A DNA stretch of 64,000 bases, taken from Populus alba. Lineage: Eukaryota > Streptophyta > Magnoliopsida > Malpighiales > Salicaceae. The translations under genes and the position numbers were made by a program. This document shows, piece by piece, positions 22,196-34,351 of this stretch (position 1 is the first letter of the stretch; each line of letters begins with the position of its first letter). The notes under the pieces were generated by a model. The model was not told the origin of the DNA. It worked only from the letters and a program-made list of their open reading frames with translations, and did no database searches. The DNA lies in contig NC_133287.1 of NCBI RefSeq assembly GCF_005239225.2, positions 6,739,493-6,803,492 on the forward strand, written 5' to 3'.

Positions 22196-23665
22196 TACTA
22201 CCAGAAAATCGATAAATACAAATAGAAATACTAAGGGAATATTTCCGTTGGTAAATTTTTGAGGGATTTTACCGATGAAAATATTCCCTCGGCATATACT
22301 AAGGGAATTACAATGGAAGAAAAAAAATAAAAAAAATAAAAAAATAGTGACGTGTCATTTTTACCAACGGAATTCCGTCGGTAAAATATATCGGTAAATC
22401 CGCTGGATAACTGTGAATATTGTTCATCATGTCAATTACAAAGGGAATCACCAATGAAATTTTCCATCGGTATTTTCTAGAGAGCTTCAGAACTGTTCAC
22501 TTTCTAATTGCACTGTTAATTATTGTTCTTTACGGACAAAATCATCGACGGATTGAAAATTCATCAGTGTTATTTGGCGGTATTCTAAAAAAATTCAATT
22601 GATTTAAAATTTTTATTTAAATATTACAGACGGAATCACTGATGGATTGAAAAATCATTGGTAATTATTGGCGGTTTCTGAAAAATTTTTACGAAATTGA
22701 AAATTTAAATTAAATATTACCGATGGAATTATTGATTGAATAATTAAAAAATATTAATATTCAATTATCCGTTGATAAATTCATTGCTAACGCGCCCCAA
22801 TAAAAAGCTTGAATCCCCTTATTTCATAAGAGACATACTCATTTCTTATTATTATTATTCTTCTTCTTCACTATATGTAATAACACATCAATATCTATTT
22901 TTTTCTCTTCTTTTCTCTCCTCATCTCCTTTTTTCCTCCATGCTTGGGTGTGTCTTCTTCTTTTTTCTTCTTTTATTCTCTTAGTTTTTTTTAATTAATA
23001 TGCTTTACGAAAAAAAATTTCTCTCCTTAGCTTCATTTGCAAGTACATTAAGGTATATTTTTTATTTTTTTCTTCGTTTTTCATTAATTTTTTCACTATA
23101 TTTTTTTTATTTTATTTTTAATTGTTTTTGTTCTCAATAATTGTATAAATGTTGTTGTGAGATTTTTTTTTTTCATATGAGATCAATTTTTATTTGATTT
23201 ATTTATAGAATTTTTAAATTTTTAGCAATTGCAACTTCTTTTTTTTTCATATGAATTTTTTTAGTTGAATTTATTTGTTCTTTTTATTTATTTGTTGCAA
23301 ATTTGTTTGATTTGAATTTCTTATTCTTTTTTTCAAGCATTTTAAGTATATATTATACAGTGTTGATTTATGTTAATTTAATTATTTTATAAAATACTTT
23401 TTTTAAATGTTTTTTAAATAATTACTGACAGAATTTCCGTCGGTAATAAAAAAATATTATTACCGAGGGATATACCGACGAAATGAAGCAGGTAATTTAT
23501 TTTTTTATTACCAACGAATTTATCGACGGACAAAAAATAACCGATGAAAGATTCACCGATAGAGCATTTTCGTTGGTGATTTCATCGGTAAATTAATTAC
23601 CGATGAAATATGTGTCTTATGCCGACGAAAAAATTTTGTCGATGAAATTGTTAAATCTTGTAGTG
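22196..23665. mobile_element. Non-autonomous CACTA (En/Spm) element
   Basis: Left terminus TACTACCAGAAAAT (22196), right terminus complementary to CACTACAAGATTT (ending 23665). Subterminal copies of the words ACCGACGG, TCCGTCGGTAA and TTCATCGGTAA appear in both orientations. The interior is CT- and T-rich and has no transposase. Expected 3-bp target duplications are not evident (GAA versus CTA), so one boundary may be off or mutated. Confidence 0.65.
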
Positions 23666-24299
23666 CTAGTATTTTGATGTCCACTATTATATTCAAATGT
23701 TAGAATAAAAACCCAATATAATTCAATGATGTGAATCTCTAAAATGGGAGAAAACTAAGTATTAAATGATGAATTTATAATTTTATAAAAAGAATACATA
23801 AAAATCGATATATTTATGAAAATAATTAAACAAGTTAAAAAACAAAATAAAAAGAGCCAGGCTAGCATTCAAATGACGCATGGCTGGCCCTGGCAAGCCT
23901 ATGACAGAAAACTAGGTCATTGAAAACTAACAACATTTGAGGGGAAAAACGAAGTTAATTCCAAGCAAAAATTTATTGTAAATCACCTTAGGATCTTTAA
24001 AAAATCAAATCCAAGTTTCTATTTTTTTTTTAATCCAGTCATGTATCCCCATTTTGCAGCAAATTAAGAAGGTATTTGGCATGGCTATCCAACAATTACA
24101 ATCAGCAAATGAGATATTTAAGAGTTTAATTACGGTTGTTTTGTAAAATATTTTTTACTCGGAAATATATTAAAATAATATATTTTTTTAAAAAATTATT
24201 TTTAACATCAACACATCAAAATAATATGAAAATATTAAAAAATATTAATTTAAAATAAAAAAAAATATGTTTTCAAAAAACTTTTAAAACACAACACTT
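23666..24299. other. AT-rich spacer with MITE-like segment
   Basis: No gene. About 24125-24300 contains the common repeat phrase ACATCAACACATCAAAATAATATGAAAA and a run of A/T-rich inverted words, probably a MITE fragment. Confidence 0.4.
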
Positions 24300-24870
24300 T
24301 CTTTCCTTCTATTTCTTCATGTCTCTTCCCATGAAACCGTGGGGGAGTAAGCGATTTATATACAAAGACCAAAGTAAATATAAGTCAATTATAGCGGACT
24401 AAATTTGAAACAGATGCCCCAAATGAAACGAAAATACCATTCCCTGGATTGAATTTCTTTCAAAGTGTTCTAATTGATTGCTGACTTTTGTCTTGACTAA
24501 CGCAGTTTTCAGTGATTTGTCTATATTCCTACTACATAATCGTTCTCAAAGTCTTTCATCTTCGTTTCTCGTACGCTGCCAGAACAATAAAATCGGAGCA
24601 ACCTACCAGTTAAACCTAAATTTCTTATAGCAGGACAAAATCAAAGACAGTGAAAATAATAATTTAAGCAAAATATAGTAGGACGTCAGAATCCATGTGA
24701 TACATCTTCTTAATTTTCAAGGCAAAAAAAAACAATTGCATTTATCTTTCCTTCACAAGTAGCTACCACTGCATAGGTGGTATGCAATATGCCGTGGACT
24801 CCCACTTCATAAGTCGTAAGTGTTCTAAGAGAAGAAAAAAATAGATACCGAGTCATTGCTTTAATTGGAT
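24300..24870 (-). promoter_or_regulatory. Second orphan UGT-B promoter
   Basis: Contains CATGAAACCGTGGGGGAGTAAG, ATTGCTGACTTTTGTCTTGAC, CTACATAATCGTTCTCAAAG and CCAGAACAATAAAATCGGAGCAA, as in the distal B2 (28260-28690) and B3 (37190-37690) promoters. It ends in the stub joint AAGTGTTCTAAGAGAAG and is cut by a CACTA copy at about 24875. No B gene lies to its left. Confidence 0.6.
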
Positions 24871-24874
24871 TTAA

Positions 24875-25687
24875 AGCAAGCCTTCTTCTTCACTATATGT
24901 AATAACACATCAATATCTATTTTTTTCTCTTCTTTTCTCTTCTCATCTCCTTTTTTTCTCCATGCTTGGGTGTGTCTTCTTCTTTTTTCTTCTTTTATCC
25001 TCTTAGTTTTTTTTAATTAATATGCTTTACGAAATTTTTTTTCTCTCCTTAGCTTCACTTGCAAGTACATTAAGGCAAGATTTTTCTTTTTTCTTTTTTT
25101 TTTCATGATTTTTTTCACTATATTTGTTTTTTATTTTATTTTTAATTGATTTTGTTCTTAATAATTGCAGATATGTTGTTGTGAGATTTTTTTTTTCATG
25201 TGAGATCAATTTTTAGTTGATTTATTTATAGGATTTTTTAAATTTTTAGCAATTGCAACTTCATTTTTTTCATATGAATTTTTTTAGTTAAATTAATTTT
25301 TTTTGTTTTCTTTATTTATTGCAAATTTGTTTGAGTTGATTTTCTTATTCTTTTTTCCAAGCATTTTGAGTATATATTATACAATGTTGATTTATGTTAA
25401 TTTAATTATTTTATAATTTTATAAAATGAATTTTTTTTAAAATGTTTTTAAATAATTACCGACGGAAATTTCCGTCGGTAAATCCGCTGGTAATAAAAAA
25501 ATACTTTTACCGACGCGTCTGTTCCGCCAGTAAATCCATCAGTAATACTATTTTTTTATTACCAACGAAAGATTTACTGATGGAGAATTTTCGTTGGTGA
25601 TTTCATCGGTAAATTAATTACTGATGGAATATGTGTCTTATGCCAACAGAAAAATTTCATCAATAAAATTGTTAAATCTTGTAGTGA
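24875..25687. mobile_element. Truncated second copy of the CACTA element
   Basis: Co-linear with 22835-23665 of the element above (CTTCTTCACTATATG, GCTTGGGTGTGTCTTC, CGACGGAAATTTCCGTCGG) and with the same right terminus TCTTGTAGTG. The left 640 bp are missing. Confidence 0.65.
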
Positions 25688-26320
25688 GTTACGCCACTTG
25701 ACATGTCTCTTGCCAATAATTCTTGTATTAGGGACCCTTTTTACAGTAAATAAGAGATTTTTTAGAATCCTAGACAACCAGTAAAGTAAATTTAGTATAT
25801 GATTTGTCATGTAATTTTAAGTTTTTTTTTTTTCTTACCATTATTAGAAAGGTTGTCAGAATATTTCCATAACTTCTTATGCATAGGAAAAAACCAGCAG
25901 CACTTGGTGAAATGATAAATAAAAAGTACATATTAGCGGTAGCCATCGATGAAAGGAACCAGGGATGGTCCCAACATACAAATATTCAAGAGAAGCATGA
26001 CTCATAAGGAAAGTGACACTAAAAAACAATTTATGCGACTTATTGCACTGAAAAGAAACGCAGGACAATAAAGACTTAGAGGGGGCCACAACTAAGTTAT
26101 AACTACGAAAAAGAGAAGACAATACTTTGGAACTGGGGTGACCCAGCCTATAGTGCCAACGATCAAAGGAGGCACGAGTGCCAGCGAAGGTGATGGCGTG
26201 AGCTTGAGATGAGGAAGGATATTGTTTCACAGGATAAACACCATCTTCACAGCTACCGCGCATGGGCGGGAGTTGTGGTGATTTCCTTACGGTGCATCTA
26301 AACATAGTTTCCTAGTGGAT
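25688..26320 (-). pseudogene. Copia GAG-pre-integrase/integrase fragment behind UGT-B2
   Basis: On the minus strand 26305-25830 reads FRCTVRKSPQLP, FDRWHYRLGHPSSKVL (His motif), CNKSHKLFFSV, and after a frame change DGYR.YVLFIYHF and LWKYSDNLSNNG. It is the zinc-binding part and start of the integrase core only, with stops. It begins about 30 bp after the UGT stop codon and in the same orientation, so UGT transcripts may extend into it. The same fragment, with the same junction, lies behind B3, B4 and B5. Confidence 0.8.
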
Positions 26321-26350
26321 TCCAGCCTCTAAACATGTGGAATAATAAAA

Positions 26351-27781
26351 TCATTTGTGTTTCCATGACTCAACAAGTTGAGACAAAGCCACCCGAGAAG
26401 AACCGCCCTCATTCAATGCGGCCTGTGCTGCAATTTTCATGGCTATGGCTCTCTCCCTAATCAACTTACCTTCCTCCGACTCCATCAACCCTAGAACTCG
26501 CTCCTCCACCTCGGCCGAACACACAAATCCGTCGTCAGATTCATTCATCGGCAATGCAAGTTTCATTTCCTCCACCAAGAAGATCCTATTGAGCCTCTGC
26601 TCTGCGTATAGTGGCCAAGCCACCAATGGCACGCCTGCGCAAACTGCTTCCAGCACCGAGTTCCATCCACAATGACTTACGAACCCGCCTACCGATGGAT
26701 GGTTCAGCACCGCTACTTGCGGAGCCCACGACTTCAGCACGAGTCCCCTCTCCTTGGTTCGATCCAAGAAACCTTCAGGGAGCAATGAGTCTAAATCAAT
26801 GTTTGGATTTGCCGATAGTGCCACGCTTTTGTTATCAGAAGGTGGATTCCGAACCACCCACAAGAACCTGTGGCCACTTCTCTCCAACCCGAAAGCTATT
26901 TCTCTTAACTGTTCCTTGGAGAACAGCCCCAAACTACCAAAACATAGAAAAACAACACTTCCAACTGGTTGCGAGTCCAGCCATGTTAGACACTCCAGCG
27001 TAGTACCATTGCGACTGCCTGAATCATCTTTAGGACCTTCAGTGGCTATCAATGGTCCGATACAGTAAATTGGCGGTGTGCGGTTATTGGGTACACATAA
27101 TCCCTCTGATAATGTTTTCACAGCTCTGGCTTCAAGTGATGCAAAAGTGTTTACAACAATACCTGTTGATTCGGGAAAGCTGCTTGAGGAATCTAAAAAG
27201 TATTTATAGCCCTTATCGTCGCGATGAAGTACCGGTATTGGCATGTCAGACGATGGAATTGGTGGAACACCGGGAATATGGAGAAGGGACTTTAGATCTT
27301 TAAGACTTTTTGTGGTGGTGTTATGAATGGTTGGGAAATAAAGGAAACCAGCGAGAACACCAGCACCAGAAGTGAAGAAGTGGTAGCCAGGGATATTGAG
27401 TTCCTTGGCAACAGAGAGAGCAGCACAGCAAAAGAAGTCCACGACAAGTCCATGAATGGTGTAGTTTTTTGAAATGGACAATAGTTCTTCACGAACGTGA
27501 GGATTGCTGAGGCGAAGGACCTCAAAAGCGAGTTCTTCATGATGGGTGGTTTTTGTAGAAGGGAGGGTTACAGTAGGAAGATGGTGGAATTTGATCGAGG
27601 GAATGGTGGCAGCAACGTTGGCAATGTATGGGGCAGTGGAGCCAGAATCATAGGGCACAGTAGTGATGAGTATGTGAATAGAAAGGGAAGGTTTTTGGGT
27701 CAATAAGAGTTTCCCTAGCTCCACCATAGATATCAAATGGCCAATAGGTGGTGATGGGTACAGAACTATGGCCTCCTCCAT
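26351..27781 (-). CDS. UDP-glycosyltransferase, UGT88-type, B2 (intact)
   Basis: 476-residue intronless ORF with ATG at 27781. His15, Asp115 and a complete PSPG box ([21 protein letters not shown] at about 352-395) are all present, so a functional UDP-glucose-dependent small-molecule transferase is expected. It is almost identical to B3 and differs from B1 at a few dozen positions or fewer, including REELLS for REQLLF, VLAGFLY for VLAIFLY, KGYKYF for KAYKYF and STGIVV for SAGIVV. It has Cys in DDGFVCSAEV where the paralogs have Ser. The upstream region lacks the B1 TATA and G-box. Confidence 0.94.
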   Translation of the reverse strand: MEEAIVLYPSPPIGHLISMVELGKLLLTQKPSLSIHILITTVPYDSGSTAPYIANVAATIPSIKFHHLPTVTLPSTKTTHHEELAFEVLRLSNPHVREELLSISKNYTIHGLVVDFFCCAALSVAKELNIPGYHFFTSGAGVLAGFLYFPTIHNTTTKSLKDLKSLLHIPGVPPIPSSDMPIPVLHRDDKGYKYFLDSSSSFPESTGIVVNTFASLEARAVKTLSEGLCVPNNRTPPIYCIGPLIATEGPKDDSGSRNGTTLECLTWLDSQPVGSVVFLCFGSLGLFSKEQLREIAFGLERSGHRFLWVVRNPPSDNKSVALSANPNIDLDSLLPEGFLDRTKERGLVLKSWAPQVAVLNHPSVGGFVSHCGWNSVLEAVCAGVPLVAWPLYAEQRLNRIFLVEEMKLALPMNESDDGFVCSAEVEERVLGLMESEEGKLIRERAIAMKIAAQAALNEGGSSRVALSQLVESWKHK

Positions 27782-28690
27782 GGCTGCTCGTACCCTTTCC
27801 TATACCTTTGTGTGTACTTGGAGAGACAGAAAGAGAGAGATCAAGCAATCTGTGCGGAGCAGTTTGCAAAAAGAAAGGTATAAGGTCACAAACAGCATCT
27901 GAGCATTAAATAGGGTCAGATACAAGATGTTGCACCGAAGTTTTCAATGATTTGTCTATATTACTACTACATAATCGTGCTCAAAGTCTTTCATCTTAGT
28001 TTCTCGTACTCTGCCAGAACAATAAAATCGTAGCAACCTACCAGTTTAACCTAAATTTCTTAGAGCAGGACAAAATCAAAGATAGTACTGAAAATAATAA
28101 TTCAAGCGAAATATAGGAGGACGTAGCTACTGTAGCAAATTTGTCAACATTTTTCAACCGTTATCACTTACTTTTCAACCATCATCAATTTAAAATAAAA
28201 AAAATTATTTTTTCAAAAAACTTTTAAAACACAAACTTTCTTTCCTTCTATTTCTTCATGTTTCTTCCCATCAAACCGTGGGGGAGTAAGCGATTTATAT
28301 ACCATTCCCTGTACATGGATTGAATTTCTTTCAAAGTTTTCTAATTGATTGCTGACTTTTGTCTTGACTAACGCAGTTTTCAGTGATTTGTCTATATTCC
28401 TACTACATAATCGTTCTCAAAGTCTTTCATCTTCGTTTCTCGTACTCTGCCAGAACAATAAAATCGGAGCAACCTACCAGTTAAACCTAAATTTCTTAGA
28501 GCAGAACAAAATCAAAGACAGTGAAAATAATAATTTAAGCAAAATATAGTAGGACGTCGTCAGAATCCATGTGATACATCTTCTAAATTTTCAAGGCAAA
28601 GGAAGACAATTGCGTTTATATATCTTTCCTTGACACGTAGCTACTACTTCTTAGGTGGTATACATGCAATATGCCGCGAACTACCATTTA
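27782..28690 (-). promoter_or_regulatory. UGT-B2 promoter, internally duplicated
   Basis: The proximal half (27782-28140) matches the B1 promoter, but the TATA position reads ATATAGACA instead of ATATAAATAG and the G-box position reads CTCGTACTC. A second copy of the AATCGTTCTCAAAG to GGACGTC segment follows at 28365-28570. The TGACGTCA palindrome is reduced to GGACGT/GGACGTC. Confidence 0.55.
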
Positions 28691-29225
28691 ATAAGTGTTC
28701 TGAAAGACAGGTTCTCATCTTTATAAAAATCCTGAATGTATCATGAATTGGATTAACTAACCGGTCCTATAATTTCCTTGCTCTCTTTATGTTTTTTAAT
28801 ACCCCATGCAATCTTCATTACCAACCCTCATCTTTTTAATAGGGATATCTTATTTATAATATTCTCGATTACTATATTAAAAAAATTAAATATTCTGGAA
28901 GAAGAAAAAAATTGAGACCGAGTCATTAATTTAATTGGATGTAATTAGTTAGTATAATTTTAATAATACAAATAAAAATATAATGATAATGAATAAATTA
29001 ATAAAAAAATTATCTAAAAAAATAATAATAATAAAAAAAACTGGTTCAAGCCCATCCATGTGGTGATGGGTTCAGAACTATTGCCTCCTCCATTGCTCTC
29101 CCTCTTGAGAGATAGAACAAAAACAAGCACTATAAAAGTAGAGGATGGAGTGTGGGAGAGAATTAAGCAGGCTACAAAGTTTTGTAAGGTAAGGCGAGCG
29201 TTTATTATTTATTTATTTATTTACT
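28691..29225 (-). pseudogene. UGT subtype-A 5' stub (RA2)
   Basis: The joint AAGTGTTCTG is followed by about 185 bp of unrelated DNA (28705-28890) and then the usual AT-rich stretch. The stub start codon is at 29093 (MEEAI), with the 5'UTR preserved to about 29220 (GAGAGAATTAAGCAGGCTACAAAG). Confidence 0.65.
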
Positions 29226-29891
29226 TTTAAAGAAATGTACCAATAATTTACTTGCTGATAACACAAGTAACACGACAATAGCAAATAATAATATTAATAA
29301 TAATAGATTACAATGGTTGAAATAGGATAGAACATAAGAATCTTAGGTCATGAAGTGAACACTTTATTACAATTTACCTTTTTTTAAAAATTTACAATAT
29401 CTTAAATAAATTTAAAAATCAATTTAAAACAAACTAGAAAATCCAAAAAAATAATAATAAAATAATGAAATTTATAAATAAACTAAGAAAAATAAAATTA
29501 TTAATTTCGTCAATACTTGATTTTCTAAACCAAATAAAAGAAAAGATCATAAAAGAAACAAATTATCCTAAATTAAATAGTAATAATAATAATAATTAAA
29601 AAACTTTTTTTTTCTTATAATCCTCCAATATCACTTAGGCTTTGTACAAAAAGCAAGCCTTCCTCACTAGGCTTTGTACAAAAATCAAGCCTTCCCCTCT
29701 TTCTAATCTCAAATGTTCAACCATTGATGTGGTAGGTAAACAAGAGACGAGCAAGCAAGCCAGTGTGGAACTCTCCATGCCATGAATGTTCAATGATTAA
29801 GAGGATGTCTGAAAATGGTAGTAATTGTTTTTAAAAAAACATTTTGCTAGAAAATATATACTTTATTATTTTTAAAATTGTTTTTTGATAT
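29226..29891. other. Unit spacer
   Basis: Shared with 37985-38659 and 58345-58760. It contains GATTACAATGGTTGAAATAGG, an AT-rich stretch, and a 35-bp direct duplication around AGGCTTTGTACAAAAA (29640 and 29671). No gene. The last ~90 bp belong to a MITE-like repeat interrupted by the solo LTR. Confidence 0.5.
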
Positions 29892-31349
29892 TGTTGTAAC
29901 CTAATTTTTGACCCGTATTTTTGGTAAAATTTTCAAAAAAAATTCAAAAATAGCGAAAAACAAAGAAAATCCAAAAAATATGTTTCTTTAATATATTTAC
30001 ATCGTTTTTAGCATTTTTAGCATCGTACCAAAAGAATTTAAATTTTCAAAGATCTTTGAAACATGTTTAACTTTTAACGCATTAGTTTTAAAATCATCAA
30101 TTTTTCTCATTCGAGTAAATGTTGATAAGAAAAATCAAATTTACAAAAAAAAAAAAAAAAAAGTTGAGGGACCAAGTTTGAAAACCTAGTAATATTTTTA
30201 CCTATAAATACTGGTCTACACAAAACACACAGAAAAGGGCAATTTTGAAACATTAGAAAAAACAAAAAAAAAAACCCTAAAACCTAAACCTATCTCTAAC
30301 CAATTAGCCGCCCCCCTCCCCGACTCGATTTTTCTCGCCCAAGCCGCCCCATCTTCTTCTCCACCAAAGCCCTGCTATCTCACCCTCAGCCCTACTCTTC
30401 CAGTCGCCGCTCACCATCTTCTTCCCCATTTCCCTAGTCAAACGCCTCCTAAACACAGATGTCAAACTCCTCCACACCATAGCCCCATCTTCTTCTCCCT
30501 CAACCAACCGCAGCAACCGTCTCCCAGCTTCTCCACCGGACAAACCCGAAGCCAGCCTCGCCCGGCCACAACACCCACAGACCAAGGCCCCCCCAGCCGT
30601 TTCCCTTTGGTTGCTTCGTCTCCCACGAACCAGCTTTTCCCAAGAAATCTTCCAGCTGTGTTTCAAAGTCCATTTTTTTTTTTTAGATATTGAAACATGT
30701 ATTTAAATTATTGATAGCATTTTATATTTTGTTACATTGTGAACTTGTAATTGTGGATGTGGGAGAAAATATAGTAAAAAAGGGTGATGTGTGTGTGTTT
30801 GTATTTTTGTTTTATGTATGTTTTTAAATGATAAAAAACTAAAAAGACAAAAAGAATGAAAAAAATTAAATGTTTTAATTTGCATTGAATTTGGTTCACA
30901 TTTCAATAAAAAGATTAAAAAACATTTTTCTTTTGGTACTCGGGATTATTATCTTATACGTAAGATGTATTCTTGATATTAAATAGAAAAGTTTGTTTTT
31001 GTTTTTATTGATGATAGAGCAATTAAGTTCTTTTATCCGATAAGATAAGGATCTCCTTACCGAGGAGAACTTTTCTTTTCTTTTTAAGAAATCATTGACA
31101 AGACAACTTTCAAAACCTTTTAAATTACATCAAATCGCGAAGCAGCTTACCACAGGTAGGGTGCGCTAAGGGTACTAATACCTTTTTTGGCCACAACCAG
31201 TCCCTTACTCGTGAATCTCTGACAAGACCAGTAGATCTAAGTTTCCTAGTAACCTTCAATGAAATACTAGGTGGCGACTCCCAACGAATCAATCAAAGCA
31301 AAACAAAATGAAAAATACTCAGTCGATGCCGCGCGGGTGACATGCGACA
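29892..31349. mobile_element. Solo LTR S2 (gypsy-type)
   Basis: Runs from TGTTGTAACC to CATGCGACA with the 5-bp duplication GATAT at 29887-29891 and 31350-31354. It has the same internal words as the outer LTR at 11318 (GTTGAGGGACCAAG, AGCAGCTTACCACAGGTAGGG, CTAGGTGGCGACTCC). The ORF-like CT-rich segment 30300-30666 is part of the LTR. Confidence 0.85.
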
Positions 31350-31354
31350 GATAT

Positions 31355-31813
31355 AATACATCAAAATGAGCTCAAAAAAACAAAAAATATTAATTTTCAA
31401 AAAATAAAAAAATAATAAATTTTTTAAAACACTTTTAAAACGCAAAAATAAACAGGATAAAAAACCTATGTATGATTCTACATATATTGTATCTTGACAG
31501 AAATTGTCGATGATCGTGGAAATTTTACAAAGTAATCATTTTCATATGATTTGTTGTTGTTGGATTTTAGGGAGGATACATATCTCTTTCTAATTTATTT
31601 ATTTATTTATTTTTATTTTTGCTAATCAAAAAGTAAAGTGTTCTTAAAAAGATAAGAAAGAAGACTTGACACAAAAAAAATATCAATTGAGGTAAATGGT
31701 ATGTTGGCTGCTCAGCCAAGTTACGCCACTTGCAATGTCTCTTGCCAATAATTCTTGTATTAGTGACCCTTTTTACAATAAATAAGAGATTTTTTAAAAT
31801 CTCTTACAACCAG
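31355..31813. other. Unit spacer before solo LTR S3
   Basis: AT-rich, shared with 16560-16960 and 46215-46670 (TTGACAGAAATTGTCGATGATC, GGTATGTTGGCTGCTCAGCC). No gene. Confidence 0.5.
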
Positions 31814-33789
31814 TGTTGTAACCCATTTTTTGGGTCCCCACAAAAATAATAAATAAATAATAAGTAAATTTTAAAAAAAAAATTGAACAGTGTATTCCCT
31901 CATGCTGTAGAGCCCCGCGCCACATGACTGCAAAACAGCACAGCCGCCCGACAGCAGGCCGCTCCCCTGCTCCCCAGGCATAACAATAGGTCGTTCCCCT
32001 GCTCCCCACGCGCAACAATAACCCGCTCCTTTCTAGCCTATAAATATTGCTCTTGACACCAGCAAAGGGGGGGATTTTTTGGACGAGAGAGGGCTCGTTT
32101 GGAATTGAAAGGGGAGGGAAGTTTTGAAACAAAGAGAGTTACTGTGAGAGGGTAAGAAGAGAGGAAACGAGATAGGAAAAGAAGGGGAGAAAACGGGGGA
32201 ACTCTGAAACCGAACAGGAGGGAAAGACAAACACACCAACACTGCCAACATCATTGATTTGTTACCTTCACCTTCCCACCTCCCCTGAACCGCTGCAGAG
32301 AGGAAAGAACAGCTGTTGTCATCGGACTCCCTCATCCACCGACCACCGTCACAACCAGCAGCCGCGACACCAACACCACCAGGAACAGAGCACTTCCTCT
32401 CCATCGCCACTAGCTGCCATTGCCATCTCAATCGACAATAGCCCCGTGAAAAGCAGGAGGAAACAAAAACAGAGGAGAACAGAGCTGAAGAGAAAAACGC
32501 AGAGAAGAAGAGGAAGAAGGGTCGACCACCATCCAGGCCAGTATCACAGTCAGCTACCACCTGCACCTCCATGAAGCTGCTGTACAGAGGGAAGAACAGC
32601 GCTGACAGAGGGAACAAAGGAAACCAAGAGAAGAAGCAACGTCTCTGCAGAGGGGAAGAGACAACAACTCCTATCATTGAGCTTCCCTGCACTGCCACCG
32701 CCAAACTGGCCACCAACACCACTGTCAGCTCCTTTACCCAAGCTCATCGTCATAGGTAACTCTTCCCCTTATCCCGTATTCGTCTTCTTGCATGCAGAAC
32801 ATGCACTATGCACATTCTGCAAGTAAGAAATTAATTAGTTGGTTACTGTGCAGGTGCACAGTAACCAGTCCATGTTAATTTCGGGCTGGAATATCAGCCC
32901 AGCCCATGTGTGGGCTGGGCTGAGTCCAGCCCTGTAGAAACCGGGCCCTAATTTATTTTGGGTTGATTTTGGCTCAATTTCCTTTAGGGCCGAGTCTGGC
33001 CCGTTTGAAAAAAATTTCTTCAAAGAATTTGTGATTTTTCTGTAATTTTATTACTGTATTTTGATCACTACCAATTTGTATTTTTATACTGTAAAGATAC
33101 AAATCTGGTATTAAAATACCCGATTTTCATCCAGAAAAAAAAAAGTTTATAAAAAAAATGTTTTGTTTTCATGCATACGGCCTAGTCTCTCCAATATATA
33201 TATTATAACATCATATTTTCACACAACAAAGGAAATTTCAAAACAATATATATATTAGCATGCATTTTAGCTTTAATAACCAGTTTATTCAAGCCATGAG
33301 AACTAGGCCAATATTTCAAAAATTCCAAAAAAATTATTGTGTTTTCTTTTAGTATTTGGGGTTACGATCTTATACATAAGACGTATTTCGAATATTAAAT
33401 TCTTTTGTTAACGTCATAAGTACCCATTTAAGATAAGAATCTCCTTACCAAGGAGGACTTTTCTTGAACCATACCAACAACTAGGAAAACACGAAAAGAC
33501 CTTAGATTTTATCAGACAATAAAACAATGCAGCTTACCTTAGGTAGGGCGTATTTGGGGTGCTAATACCTTCCCTTTACGCAACTAGTCCCCGTACCTGA
33601 TCTCTGAGACCAGTTAGGGTTCCTAATGACCAAAATACTAGGTGGCGACTCCCATTCCATTTTCCACCAACAAAAGATAATATTTTCTTGTCTCCCCATA
33701 TTTGCCAAATAGATATATATAGATTTACATTGTAGATAAAAAAATGGAAAAACTTATGATTTTCGTCGCGACGCCGCACACATGCGACA
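31814..33789. mobile_element. Solo LTR S3 (gypsy-type, related to the inner LTR)
   Basis: Starts TGTTGTAACCC, ends CATGCGACA, with the 5-bp duplication ACCAG at 31809-31813 and 33790-33794. The empty site is visible in the B2 unit near 25776 (GACAACCAGTAAAG). It carries the GGGCTGGGCTGAGTCCAGCC palindromic region, CTTACCTTAGGTAGGG and CTAGGTGGCGACTCC. Confidence 0.88.
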
Positions 33790-33794
33790 ACCAG

Positions 33795-34330
33795 TAAAGT
33801 AAATTTAGTATATGATTTGTCATGTAATTTTAAGTTTTTTTTTCTTACCATTATTAGAAAGGTTCTTAGAATATTTCCATAACTTGTTATACATAGGAAA
33901 AACCCAGCAGCACTTGGTGAAATGATAAATAAAAAGTATATAATAGCGGTAGCCATCAATGAAAGGATCCAGGGATGGTCCCAACAGACAAATTTTCAAG
34001 AGAAGCATGAATCATAAGGAAAGTGACACTAAAAACAATTTATGCGACTTATTGCACTGAAATGAAACGCAGGACAATAAAGACTTAGTGGGGGACACTA
34101 TAACTACGAAAAAGAGAAGACAATAGTTTGGAACTGGGGTGACCCAGCGTATGGTGCCAACGATCAAAGGAGGCACGAGTGCCAGCAAAGGTGATGGCTT
34201 GAGCTTGAGATGAGGAAGGATATTGTTTCACAGGATAAACACCATCTTCACAGCTACCGCGCATGGGCGGGAGTTGTGGTGATTTCCTTACGGTGCATCT
34301 AAACATAGTTTCCTAATGGATTCCAGCCTC
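33795..34330 (-). pseudogene. Copia integrase fragment behind B3
   Basis: Same fragment and junction as at 25830-26305. It reads FRCTVRKSPQLP, FDRWHHTLGHPSSKLL, and then DGYRYYILFIYHFTKCCWVFP and LWKYSKNLSNNG nearer 33850. It has an additional deletion after RSY (about 34094). Confidence 0.75.
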
Positions 34331-34351
34331 TAAACATGTGGAATAATAAAA

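Noticed and set aside
22772..22984. ORF in a CT-rich stretch.
   Set aside because: Inside a non-autonomous CACTA element and duplicated in its truncated copy with frame-disrupting differences.
30304..32759. ORFs of 60-230 codons at 30304-30666 and 32033-32759.
   Set aside because: They fall within solo LTRs S2 and S3, and the S4 copy has an equivalent CT-rich segment. Compositional artefacts.
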